NCBI RefSeq assembly: GCF_016031615.1
Contig: NZ_JACYXC010000001.1
Span: 2,790,001-2,854,000, forward strand
From: Streptomyces pactum
GTDB taxonomy: Bacteria > Actinomycetota > Actinomycetes > Streptomycetales > Streptomycetaceae
Direction: 5' to 3'
DNA: 64,000 nucleotides
Below, piece after piece: positions 53,844 to 62,358 of this stretch. Each line of letters begins with the position of its first letter. The first letter of the stretch is position 1. Under the pieces are notes generated by a model. It did not search any database, was not told where the DNA came from, and saw only the letters and a list, made by a program, of their open reading frames with translations. A program made the translations under genes and the position numbers.

Positions 53844-55370
53844 ATGCGACGACGCGATGTACTCAGGCTCTCGGCGCTCGCCGGCGCGGCGGGCGCGCTG
53901 ACGCTGGACCCGGTGACGTTCGCGCACGCCGAGGAGGCGGACCGGGAGGGCGCCGGCGACCGGGAGCAGACCCGTACCGTCACGGGCCATCTGCCCACCG
54001 GCTCCCCGGACTTCGTCTACCTCCCCGTGGAGGTGCCGCCGGGGGTCCGCGAGCTGGCCGTCTCCTACAGCTATGACAGGCCTGCCGTGCCGGCCGGCAC
54101 CCAGGGCAACGCCTGCGACATCGGCATCTTCGACGAGCGCGGCACCGAGCTGGGCGGGCGCGGCTTCCGCGGCTGGTCGGGCGGCGCCCGCACCGAGTTC
54201 ACCATCAGCGCGGAGTCGGCGACCCCGGCCTACCTGCCCGGCCCGGTCAACGCCGGCACCTGGCACGTGGTGCTCGGCCCGTACACCGTGGCGCCGCAGG
54301 GCCTGAACTACTCGGTGACCATCACCCTGCGCCACGGCCGGCAGGGCGTCACGCCGAAGCCGGTGTACCCGCCGGAGCGGGCCAAGGGGCGCGGCCGGGC
54401 CTGGTACCGGGGCGACAGCCACCTGCACACCGTCCACTCCGACGGCAAGCGCACCCCGGCCGAGCTGGTGGCCGCCGCCCGCGCCGCCAAGCTGGACTTC
54501 ATCACCACCACCGAGCACAACACCACCTCCAGTCACGCCGCGTTCGCCGGGCTGTGGGGGGACGACCTGCTCATCCTCACCGGGGAGGAGGTCACCACCC
54601 GCAACGGCCACGTGGTGGCGATGGGCACCGACCCCGGGGTGTTCATCGACTGGCGCTACCGCGCCCGGGACAACGCCTTCGGCCGCTACGCGCGGAAGAT
54701 CCGGCAGGCCGGCGGGCTGGTGATCCCGGCGCACCCGCACGGTGACTGCGTCGGCTGCAACTGGAAGTTCGGGTTCAACGACGCCGACGCGGTGGAGGTG
54801 TGGAACGGCACCTACACCCCGGACGACGAGGTGACGATCCAGGAGTGGGACAACACCCTGGTCGCCGCCGTCCGGGGGGAGCGCCGCTGGCTGCCCGCGG
54901 TGGGCCACAGCGACGCCCACCGGGAGCCGCAGGTGGTGGGCCACCCGCAGACGGTGGTGCTCGCCGACGACCTGACCCGCACCGCGATCCAGGAGGGCAT
55001 CCGCGCGGGCCGGGCCTGGATCGCGGAGTCCGCCGACGTGCGGCTGTCGTTCCAGGTCGCGGGCGGGCGCGGCCGGCACGCGGGCATCGGCGGCCGGCTG
55101 CGCGTGCGCCCCGACGAGCCGGTGACGGTCCGGCTGGAGATATCCGGCGTCGGCCCGGACTGCTCGGTCCGCTTCATCACCGACCAGGGCCGGCTGTACA
55201 CCACCGCCCTGCCGGCCTCCGGCGCCGGCACGGTGGAGTGGCGTACCACCGCCTCCTACGCGGCCTATGTCCGCGCGGAGGTCCGCCACGCCCCGGCGGA
55301 CGGGGGCGCGTCCGGGCTACCGGGGCCCATGGCGGCCATGACGAACCCGATCTTCCTCGACGAGGAGTAG
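53844..55370 (+). CDS. CehA/McbA family metallohydrolase, Tat-exported
   Basis: A 508-residue protein. The N-terminus MRRRDVLRLSALAGAAGA is a Tat-type signal (R-R-x-D/F-L). A beta-rich accessory domain (residues ~45-185) precedes a PHP-fold hydrolase. Its metal ligands are DSHLHTVHSDG, TTEHNTTSSH, LTGEEVTTRNGHVV, PAHPHGDC and GHSDAH. A C-terminal beta-sandwich completes it. CehA and McbA relatives hydrolyse carbaryl and phosphoesters; the natural substrate here is unknown. ATG 53844 lies behind GGGGGCACGG; ATG 53832 is in frame but lacks a site. Confidence 0.88.
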   Translation: MRRRDVLRLSALAGAAGALTLDPVTFAHAEEADREGAGDREQTRTVTGHLPTGSPDFVYLPVEVPPGVRELAVSYSYDRPAVPAGTQGNACDIGIFDERGTELGGRGFRGWSGGARTEFTISAESATPAYLPGPVNAGTWHVVLGPYTVAPQGLNYSVTITLRHGRQGVTPKPVYPPERAKGRGRAWYRGDSHLHTVHSDGKRTPAELVAAARAAKLDFITTTEHNTTSSHAAFAGLWGDDLLILTGEEVTTRNGHVVAMGTDPGVFIDWRYRARDNAFGRYARKIRQAGGLVIPAHPHGDCVGCNWKFGFNDADAVEVWNGTYTPDDEVTIQEWDNTLVAAVRGERRWLPAVGHSDAHREPQVVGHPQTVVLADDLTRTAIQEGIRAGRAWIAESADVRLSFQVAGGRGRHAGIGGRLRVRPDEPVTVRLEISGVGPDCSVRFITDQGRLYTTALPASGAGTVEWRTTASYAAYVRAEVRHAPADGGASGLPGPMAAMTNPIFLDEE

Positions 55371-55676
55371 CCCGCCCCACCACCCGCCCGCCCGCGCCGC
55401 GTGCTGCGGGCCCGCCTCCACCCGAGCGGGCCGTCGCGGCGGGCGCGGTGCGCCGGGCGTCGTGCACGGGCCGTCGTCCACGGGCCCGGGCGCCGGGCCG
55501 CCCCGCCCCGGGTGGTTCCGCCCGGGGTGGTTCCGCCCGGTGCCTGGCGGTGCCGCCCCACCCCGGGGCCGCCCCGCGAACCTGCGGGGACGGCCGTCCC
55601 GGCGTCCCGGGGGCAGTCAGGCGGTGGTCGCCGGACGGCTCACCACGGCCCCGCCGACTGACGCGGCGCACGGCAC
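55371..55676. other. Gene-free stretch between convergent genes
   Basis: C/G-rich low complexity, including a direct repeat GGGTGGTTCCGCCCG near 55508-55540. No gene seen. Confidence 0.4.
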
Positions 55677-56117
55677 CTACCCCGCGGGCGGCACCGGCCC
55701 GGCGGGTGGGACGGGTCCGGCGGCCGGTCCGGGCCCAGGGGGCGGAACCGGCTCGGCGGGCTGCTCCAGCGCGGCGGTCAGCAGAGTGCCGAGCGCCTGC
55801 TGGGACGTCTGGAGCCGGGTGATCTCCTCGGTGACCCGGTGATGTTCGCGCCGCAGGGTGGTGACCATGCCGGGGCAGCCGGAGGGGACCAGCCGCGCGT
55901 CGTCCTCGTGGACGCAGTCCAGCAGCCGGGCGATGGCGGTGGTCGGCAGTCCGGCGGCGAGCAGCGCCCGGATGCGGCGCACCGCGGCGACGTCCGGCTC
56001 GGCGTACTCCCGGTAGCCGTTGGCCAGCCGCAGCGGCCGGAGCAGCCCCTGCTCCTCGTAGTAGCGCAGCAGCCGCTTGCTGACCCCCGTCCGGCGCGCC
56101 AGCTCACCGATCCGCAT
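55677..56117 (-). CDS. MerR-family transcriptional regulator
   Basis: A 146-residue protein. MRIGELARRTGVSKRLLRYY begins the MerR winged helix, and NGYREYAEPDVAAVRRIRAL completes it. A dimer helix follows (VTTLRREHHRVTEEITRLQT), then a Pro/Gly tail. It has Cys residues in LLDCVHEDD and PSGCPGM, but no classical metal site pattern. It is divergent from an SDR gene, and a MerR-type promoter lies between them (56138-56168), making activation of the SDR gene very likely. Confidence 0.9.
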   Translation of the reverse strand: MRIGELARRTGVSKRLLRYYEEQGLLRPLRLANGYREYAEPDVAAVRRIRALLAAGLPTTAIARLLDCVHEDDARLVPSGCPGMVTTLRREHHRVTEEITRLQTSQQALGTLLTAALEQPAEPVPPPGPGPAAGPVPPAGPVPPAG

Positions 56118-56137
56118 GCGACCCCCTCGGCCCGAGG

Positions 56138-56168
56138 TTGACCTTCACACCGGTGTGACACCTTAACG
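56138..56168 (+). promoter_or_regulatory. MerR-type promoter of the SDR gene (19-bp spacer)
   Basis: TTGACC (56138-56143) and TTAACG (56163-56168) are separated by 19 bp. The perfect palindrome TCACACCGGTGTGA (56145-56158) sits in the spacer. This is the canonical MerR layout, in which the regulator untwists DNA to realign the two elements. Confidence 0.85.
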
Positions 56169-56206
56169 TCCGGTCCGCCAGAGGTGTCCGAGCGGAGGAG
56201 TCAGTC

Positions 56207-56857
56207 GTGTCAGGAGCAGTCGTCATCGGTGCCGGTCCGGGAATCGGCCGGTCGGTCGCGCGCCGTTTCGCCCGCGAGGGCCTGCCGGTCGGCCTGATCG
56301 CGCGGTCCGCCGGCCCGCTGACCGAGGTGGCCGGGGAGCTGTCGGCGTTCGGGGTTCCGGTGGCGGTCCGGACCGCCGACAGCACCGACGAGTCGGCGCT
56401 GCGCGCCGCCCTGGACGCGGTGGCGGACGAGCTGGGCCCGCCGGACGTCGTGGTCTACAACGCCGCGCTCATCCGCCCGGACCGGCCCGGCGAGCTGTCG
56501 GTGCGCGGCCAGCTGGACGCCTGGGCGGTCAATGTGGTGGGAGCGCTCACCGCCGCCGCCCACGTGGCGCCGGGGATGGCACGGCGCGGCCGCGGCACGT
56601 TCCTGGTCACCGGGGGAATGCCGGAGCCGAAGCGGCAGTACGTCAGCCTGTCGCTGGGGAAGGCCGGGTTGCGGACCCTGGTGGCCCTGCTCGACCAGGA
56701 GTACGGGCCGTCCGGCGTCCACGTGGCCGGCGTCACGGTGGACGGGCCCGTCGCCCCGGGCACCGCCTTCGACCCCGACGACATCGCCGAGCACTACTGG
56801 CGGCTGCACACCCAGCCGCGCGCGCAGTGGCAGCGGGAGGTGCTGCACACCGGCTGA
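56207..56857 (+). CDS. Short-chain dehydrogenase/reductase family protein
   Basis: A 216-residue Rossmann protein. AVVIGAGPGIGRSVARRFAR has the SDR G-x-x-x-G-x-G loop, and VVVYNAALIRP replaces the usual NNAG. The catalytic Ser/Tyr/Lys region is altered: VTGGMPEPKRQYVSLSLGKA has Y-x-x-x-x-x-x-K spacing rather than YxxxK. It may therefore be a non-classical or weakly catalytic member. GTG 56207 follows GCGGAGGAG. It is controlled by the MerR promoter upstream. Confidence 0.8.
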   Translation: MSGAVVIGAGPGIGRSVARRFAREGLPVGLIARSAGPLTEVAGELSAFGVPVAVRTADSTDESALRAALDAVADELGPPDVVVYNAALIRPDRPGELSVRGQLDAWAVNVVGALTAAAHVAPGMARRGRGTFLVTGGMPEPKRQYVSLSLGKAGLRTLVALLDQEYGPSGVHVAGVTVDGPVAPGTAFDPDDIAEHYWRLHTQPRAQWQREVLHTG

Positions 56858-57446
56858 GCCCGGCCCCCGTACGGCCAGCACCCCCGGCGGAAGTGGGCGT
56901 ACTCGGACGGACGCGGGCGTACCCAGACCGGCACGAGCGCTCGCGGCGGACGGCCGACGGACACGGACGCCCACGGCCACCGACTGACGGGCGACGGACG
57001 CGGATACCGCCGGACGGGCCGCGGACACGGATCCGACGGCCGCAGACGGACGGGCCGCAGCCGCGGATGCCGGCGGAGCGGCGACGGCCGGGAGCGGACG
57101 CCGACGGACACGACGCGCGCCCACCGGCGACGCGGGCGGGATCCGTACCCGCCCGCGTCGCCGCCCCGTCCGTACCCGCCCGCACGGCGCCGCCCCCGGC
57201 ACCGTGGGGCGGTGCCGGGGGCGGGATGGCCGGTGTGGAGGCGGTGGCCGCCGGGGGCCAGGAGCCGGGCCGGTGGCCGGGCCGGTGCCGGGCTTGGAAG
57301 GCCGGTAGCCGGGGCCGGGCCGGGCCAGGCCTGGAAGGCCGGTAGCCGGGGCCGGAGGCCCGGGCCGGGCCGCGAGGGCCGGTGCCGGGACGGGCCGCGG
57401 CGGCCGGGCGCGGGGATCCGGGTCCTCGCGGCCGGCCGCCGGCCGG
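56858..57446. other. Gene-free stretch with simple repeats
   Basis: CGGACG-rich degenerate repeats (56900-57130) are followed by GGAAGGCCGGTAGCCGGGG units (twice, about 57295-57355). Convergent genes flank it. No credible gene. Confidence 0.45.
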
Positions 57447-59012
57447 TCAGTCCTCGACGACCAGCGCCGGGGTGGACCGGGTGAGCACCTCGCCGCGGAA
57501 GAAGGCGGGGCTGCGGCGCTGCATCACCAGCATGATCACGCCGCCGACGGCGAGCAGTCCGACGCCGATGACGAAGACCGAGCCGACACCGAAGACGGAG
57601 CTGCCGCTGCCGTAGGCCGGGTCCCAGATGTCGATCAGGGTCTTGGTGAAGACCGCCGCGAGCAGCAGGCCGCCCAGCACCGGGATGACGCCCTTGAGGA
57701 ACAGCGCCCGGGTGGAGGTGCGCAGCTCCGCGCGGAAGAACCAGGCGCAGGCGAAGGCCGTGATCGAGTAGTAGAAGCAGATCATCAGGCCCAGCGCGTA
57801 GATGGTGTCGATGAGCACGTTCTCGCTGAGGAAGGTCATCACCGCGTAGAAGGCGCCGGTGGCGATGCCGGCCGCGACGGTGGCCCGGCCGGGGGTGCGG
57901 AAGCGCGGGTTGACGCGGGAGTAGGACTCCGGCAGGGCCTGGTAGGTGCTCATCGCCAGGACGGTGCGGGCGACCGGGATGAAGGTGGTCTGCAGGCTGG
58001 CGGCGGCGGAGGCGAGGACCGCGACGAAGAGCAGGACGCCGAGGCCGGAGCCCATCACCGGGTCGGCGAGGGCGGCGAAGACGTTGTCGGAGGTCTCCGG
58101 GTTGCCCAGGCCCAGGTCCCGCTCGCCGACACCGGCGAACATCTGGGTGCCGATCGCGGTCAGCAGGTAGGAGCCGATCAGCACCACCATGGCGAGCAGC
58201 GCGGCTCGGCCGGGGGTCCGGGAGCTGCCGGCGGTCTCCTCGTTCACGGTGAGGCACGCGTCCCAGCCCCAGAACATGAAGATCGACAGCGAGAGGCCGG
58301 CAGTGAAGGTCTTGAAGGAGTCGACCGCGAAGGGGTTCAGCCAGCCCCAGGAGAAGTCGATCGAGCCGGCGAAGTCCCCGGAGCGGGCCTTGACGAGAGC
58401 CATGACCACGAAGAGGGCGAGCACCGTGAGCTGGAGGCCGACCAGGGCGTACTGCACGCCCTTGGTGGCGGTCATGCCGCGGTAGCTGATGACGGTGGCG
58501 ATGGCGATGAACGCCAGGCAGGTCAGGACGTGGACGGGTTTGTTGCCGTCCAGCGCGGCGACGTCGGCACTGCCGGTCAGCTCGCCGAGCATCAGGTAGA
58601 AGTACGAGGTGGCGACGCCGGCCAGGTTCGACAGCACGATGATGGTGGCGATCACCAGGCCCCAGCCGCACATCCAGCCGATGCGGGGCCCGAACGCCTT
58701 CACCGACCAGGTGAAGGAGGTGCCGCAGTCGGGGACGGCCCGGTTCAGCTCCCGGTACGCGAAGGCGACCAGCAGCATCGGCAGGAAGCCGGCGAGGAAG
58801 ATCGCCGGCATCTGGAGCCCGACCTCGCTGACGGTGGGGCCGAGGGTGGATGTCAGGCAGTAGACGGGCGCGACGGTGGAGACGCCGATGACGGCACTGC
58901 CGAGCAGTCCCACGGAATTGTTGCTGAGCCCTTTGGCCCGCAGTTCGTCATCGGCGCCGGCGACGCCGGGTATCGAGTCCCTCGTCGGGGGCCGCGCTTC
59001 CACATCAACCAT
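57447..59012 (-). CDS. APC-superfamily amino acid permease
   Basis: A 521-residue membrane protein with about 12 hydrophobic helices. The first helix region LSNNSVGLLGSAVIGVSTVA and then PVYCLTSTLG, FGPRIGWMCGWGLVIATIIV, and the middle FMFWGWDACLTVNEETAGSS match amino acid/polyamine/organocation transporters. The substrate is not predictable; neighbours give no hint. ATG 59012 lacks a good ribosome binding site. The 5' region is AT-richer and contains a 9-bp hairpin (59144-59168), so leader-mediated control is possible. Confidence 0.88.
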   Translation of the reverse strand: MVDVEARPPTRDSIPGVAGADDELRAKGLSNNSVGLLGSAVIGVSTVAPVYCLTSTLGPTVSEVGLQMPAIFLAGFLPMLLVAFAYRELNRAVPDCGTSFTWSVKAFGPRIGWMCGWGLVIATIIVLSNLAGVATSYFYLMLGELTGSADVAALDGNKPVHVLTCLAFIAIATVISYRGMTATKGVQYALVGLQLTVLALFVVMALVKARSGDFAGSIDFSWGWLNPFAVDSFKTFTAGLSLSIFMFWGWDACLTVNEETAGSSRTPGRAALLAMVVLIGSYLLTAIGTQMFAGVGERDLGLGNPETSDNVFAALADPVMGSGLGVLLFVAVLASAAASLQTTFIPVARTVLAMSTYQALPESYSRVNPRFRTPGRATVAAGIATGAFYAVMTFLSENVLIDTIYALGLMICFYYSITAFACAWFFRAELRTSTRALFLKGVIPVLGGLLLAAVFTKTLIDIWDPAYGSGSSVFGVGSVFVIGVGLLAVGGVIMLVMQRRSPAFFRGEVLTRSTPALVVED

Positions 59013-59143
59013 GAACAGGACGTTAAATGCTGCGGTTTCCACATCCGGAACGCTCGGCTCCGCCCGGTTTCCCTTCGATCCAGCGCCCGCGATCGACAGT
59101 TGATCAAGGTTTGCGATGCGAACCGATTGATTCGCTTGCTGTT

Positions 59144-59168
59144 CGGAAGGAATACATCCTTCCTTCCG
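59144..59168. promoter_or_regulatory. Perfect 9-bp hairpin upstream of the permease
   Basis: CGGAAGGAA and TTCCTTCCG pair around a 7-base loop, 130 bases before the permease start. It may be an operator or an RNA hairpin in its leader. Confidence 0.5.
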
Positions 59169-59507
59169 CGATACGAGAACCGCAGCACCGCCCGTTATGC
59201 CCGTTTCAAAAATTTCCCGTGCGGGTTCTCCGCCGTCCCCGCCCCGACCGTCCGGCCCCCTTCGGCCGCCGTACCGCCCCCCGGCCCCTCGCCCCGACCG
59301 TCCGGCCCCCCACCCGTACCGCCCCGGCCCCTCGGCCGTGCCGCCCCAGGGCGTCGGCCGGCGGCCCGGCACCGGCCCGGCACCGGCCCGGGAACGTCAC
59401 GGAGCGGATACCCCCCGGCACAGCCGGCACGGGGCCGCCGCCCGCGCCGTGACCGTCCGGTCACCAGCGCATATGGTGCGCGCCGGCCGGATGACGCCGG
59501 GGGCGGG

Positions 59508-59557
59508 GACAAGGCAGACTGACCAGCGCAGCGAGACAGCATGCGCAGGGGGAAACC
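59508..59557 (+). promoter_or_regulatory. Conserved leader, SARP paralogue 1
   Basis: GACAAGGCAGACTGACCAG begins 50 bases before the start and GCAGGGGGAAAC ends next to it. The same two blocks precede paralogue 2 (62310-62358) at almost the same spacing. GGGGGA is the ribosome binding site; the first block may be a shared regulatory element. Confidence 0.6.
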
Positions 59558-62248
59558 ATGGCCCAGGACGACGGGCGGGGATTGGGGCTGCCGCCGCGAT
59601 CGACGGTGCTCGGTGACGACGGGGGCCCGCCGGCCGGGGGCGGTCCGCTCCACGGCACCGGCGGCCTCCCGGCGGAGGACGGGCTTCCGACGGAGGACGA
59701 GCTTCCGCTGGTGGAGGCCCGCTTCGAACTCGCCCTGGAGCGGGGCGGCCATGCCCAGACGATCTCCGAGCTGACCGCCCTGACCGTCGCCCACCCCTTC
59801 CGGGAGCGGCTGCGCGAGCTGCTGATGCTCGCGCTGTACCGCAGCGGCCGGCAGGCCGAGGCGCTCGCCGTCTACGCCGACACCCGCCGGCTGCTCGCCG
59901 ACGAACTGGGCACCGCGCCCGGCCCGGCGCTCACCGAGCTGCAGCACCGCGTCCGGCAGTGCGACGTCCGGCTGGCGGCCCCCACCGGCCGGGGCGCGGC
60001 CGGACCCGGGCCCGGCGCCGCGCCGGTGCGCCCGGCCCAGCTGCCCGCCCGGATCGCCGACTTCACCGGCCGCGACACGGTCGTCGCCGAGCTGCGCGAG
60101 CAGCTCGGCACCGCCCGGGAGCGGACCGGCGCGGTGGTGTCGGTGGCCGGCACCGGCGGCATCGGCAAGACCGCGCTGGCGGTCCACGTGGCGCACGCCG
60201 CCCGGGCGGACTTCCCCGACGGTCAGCTCTACGCGGACCTGCACGGCACCGCCCCCACCCCCGCCGACCCGCGGGCGGTGCTCGGCTCCTTCCTGCGGGC
60301 GCTGGGCGTGGCGGACGCGGAGATCCCCGACGGAACGCGGGAGCGCGCCGAGCTGTACCGGTCGGTGCTGGACGGACGGCGGGTGCTGGTGCTGCTGGAC
60401 AACGCCCGGGACGCCGCGCAGGTCCGGCCGCTGCTGCCGGCCTCCGCGGGGTGTGCGGTGCTGGCCACCAGCCGGACCCGGATGGCGGACCTGGACGGCG
60501 CCCACCTGGTGGACCTCGACGTGCTCCGCCCGGACGAGGCATTCGGCCTCTTCGCCCAGATCGTCGGCGAGGAGCGGGCGGTGCCGGAGCGCGCCGAGAC
60601 CATGGACACCGTGGGGGCGTGCGGCTTCCTGCCGCTGGCCATCCGGATCGCCGCCGCCCGGCTGGCGGCCCGCCGCACCTGGACCGTCTCGGTGCTCGCC
60701 CGCAAACTGGCCGACGAACGCCGCCGGCTGGACGAACTGCGCGCCGGCGACCTCGCCGTCAAGGCCACCTTCGAACTCGGTTACGGCCAGCTGGAACCGC
60801 AGCAGGCACGCGCCTTCCGGCTGCTCGGCCTCGCCGACGGCCCCGACATCTCCCTGCACGCCGCCGCCGCGGTGCTGGACACCGACCCGCCGGCCGCCGC
60901 GGAGCTGCTGGACGCGCTGGTGGGCAGCTCGCTGCTGGAGTCCGCGGTGCCCGGCCGCTACCGGTACCACGACCTGGTCCGGCTGTACGCCCGGGCCTGC
61001 GCCGAACACGACGAGCCCGCCGACCAGCGGGAGGCGGCGATGTCCCGGCTGCTCGACTTCTACCTCGCCACCGCCGCCCAGGCGTACGCCATGGAGCGGC
61101 CCGGGGACCGCACGGTGGAGCACCTGACGCCCACCGCGCGGCCCGGGCGGGACTTCGGCAGTCCCGCGGAGGCGGTCAACTGGCTCTTCGTGGAGGGCGA
61201 CTGCCTGATCGGCTGTGCCCGGCAGGCGGTCACCGAGGGACTGCTCAGCCGCGCCGCCGACCTGCTGCTGGTGGCGCTGGACCTGGCCGAGTCGGGGGCG
61301 AAGCTGCTGCCCTACGAGAGCGCGGCGCGGGAGATCGCCGAGGCCGCACGGGCCGCCGGGAACGCCCGCGCCGAGGGCCGGGCCCGCTCCACCCTCGGCG
61401 TGGTCTGCGTCTTCAACGGCCGGTTCGAGGAGGCGGAGCGGGAGCTGCGCCGGGCGATCGAGCTGGGCCGGGCGGTCGGCGACCCGGCGCTCGCCTCCCG
61501 TCCGCTCAGCCAGCTCGGCATCATCGCCGTCTACCAGGGCCGGCACAGCGACGCCGAGGAGCACTTCGCGCGGGCGCTCGCCGCCTTCCGGGCGATGGGC
61601 GACGAGGCGGGCGAGGCGAGCGCGCTGTCCAACCTGGCCCGCGCCAAGCTCAACCTGGGCCGCACCCGGGCCGGGGTGGAACTGGCCGAGCAGTCGCTGG
61701 CCATCTACCGCCGGCTCGGCGGCTCGCTGCGGCTGGCCAACGGCATGTACGCGCTGGGCATCGCGCTGACCCGGGTGGGGCGCGCGGACGAGGCGGTCGG
61801 CCACCTCACCGAGGCGCTCGACATCTTCCGGGCCTGCCGGCAGCAGCGCTGGGAGGGAGTCACCCACTACCGGTTGGCCGAAACCCATCTGGTCGCCGGA
61901 CGCCCGGCGCGCGCCGCCGAGCACGCCGAACGGTCGCTGGTGCTCGGCGGGCTGGGCGGCGCCTGGCGGCGCGGCACCATCCTCACCGTCCTGGGCCGGG
62001 CGCTGAACGCCATCGGCCAGACCGGCCGGGCCCGCGCATGCTGGTACGAAGCACTCGCCATCCACGGGCGGCTGGGGTCGGCCGAGTACGCCGAGGTACG
62101 CGAACTGCTCGACGCCCCGCCGACCGCCGACGCCCGCCCGGGCGCCTCCGGCGGCGACGTCGAGGGTTCCCAACACCCCTTATTACGCTTGATAAAAGGC
62201 ACAGAACTGATAAGCCTGCATAAACCTGACGAGCCGCCAGCTGTGTGA
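59558..62248 (+). CDS. AfsR/SARP-like STAND ATPase lacking the DNA-binding domain
   Basis: An 896-residue protein. Residues 1-48 are a Gly/Pro-rich leader. Residues ~50-140 are only the second half of a bacterial transcriptional activation (BTAD) domain. An NB-ARC ATPase follows, with P-loop GTGGIGKT (198-205), VLVLLDNARDAAQVRPLL and LPLAIRIAAARL. TPR repeats cover ~590-850. AfsR-type regulators start with an OmpR-like winged helix, which is absent here but present in the neighbouring paralogue. It may act through protein contacts or be a decaying copy. The last ~25 codons are AT-rich and contain two consecutive TTA leucine codons (62180-62185), implying bldA-dependent completion. Confidence 0.8.
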   Translation: MAQDDGRGLGLPPRSTVLGDDGGPPAGGGPLHGTGGLPAEDGLPTEDELPLVEARFELALERGGHAQTISELTALTVAHPFRERLRELLMLALYRSGRQAEALAVYADTRRLLADELGTAPGPALTELQHRVRQCDVRLAAPTGRGAAGPGPGAAPVRPAQLPARIADFTGRDTVVAELREQLGTARERTGAVVSVAGTGGIGKTALAVHVAHAARADFPDGQLYADLHGTAPTPADPRAVLGSFLRALGVADAEIPDGTRERAELYRSVLDGRRVLVLLDNARDAAQVRPLLPASAGCAVLATSRTRMADLDGAHLVDLDVLRPDEAFGLFAQIVGEERAVPERAETMDTVGACGFLPLAIRIAAARLAARRTWTVSVLARKLADERRRLDELRAGDLAVKATFELGYGQLEPQQARAFRLLGLADGPDISLHAAAAVLDTDPPAAAELLDALVGSSLLESAVPGRYRYHDLVRLYARACAEHDEPADQREAAMSRLLDFYLATAAQAYAMERPGDRTVEHLTPTARPGRDFGSPAEAVNWLFVEGDCLIGCARQAVTEGLLSRAADLLLVALDLAESGAKLLPYESAAREIAEAARAAGNARAEGRARSTLGVVCVFNGRFEEAERELRRAIELGRAVGDPALASRPLSQLGIIAVYQGRHSDAEEHFARALAAFRAMGDEAGEASALSNLARAKLNLGRTRAGVELAEQSLAIYRRLGGSLRLANGMYALGIALTRVGRADEAVGHLTEALDIFRACRQQRWEGVTHYRLAETHLVAGRPARAAEHAERSLVLGGLGGAWRRGTILTVLGRALNAIGQTGRARACWYEALAIHGRLGSAEYAEVRELLDAPPTADARPGASGGDVEGSQHPLLRLIKGTELISLHKPDEPPAV

Positions 62249-62309
62249 GTTCGGACAACTCTGGCGGTGCGGCCCCTCAAGCCAGGCCCCTACTGACGCA
62301 CACCCCCCG

Positions 62310-62358
62310 GACAAGGCAAACTGGCCGGTGCGACTGGCAGGCTCAGGCAGGGGGATAC
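62310..62358 (+). promoter_or_regulatory. Conserved leader, SARP paralogue 2
   Basis: GACAAGGCAAACTGGCCGG, 49 bases before ATG 62359, and GCAGGGGGATAC, just before it, match the leader of paralogue 1. The upstream 70 bases, overlapping the 3' end of paralogue 1, are AT-rich and may contain the promoter. Confidence 0.55.

Larger units (their letters stand above)
59013..59557. other. Divergent region between permease and SARP genes
   Basis: The first ~210 bases are markedly lower in GC than the surroundings and probably contain the permease promoter. The rest is C-rich, ending in the SARP leader at 59508-59557. No gene seen. Confidence 0.45.

Noticed and set aside
50569..53901. 1110-codon plus-strand open frame
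   Set aside because: Antisense shadow of fbiC.
59195..62176. 993-codon minus-strand open frame
   Set aside because: Antisense shadow of SARP paralogue 1, rich in Arg, Gly and Val with no domain; the similar 62290-63657 minus frame shadows paralogue 2.
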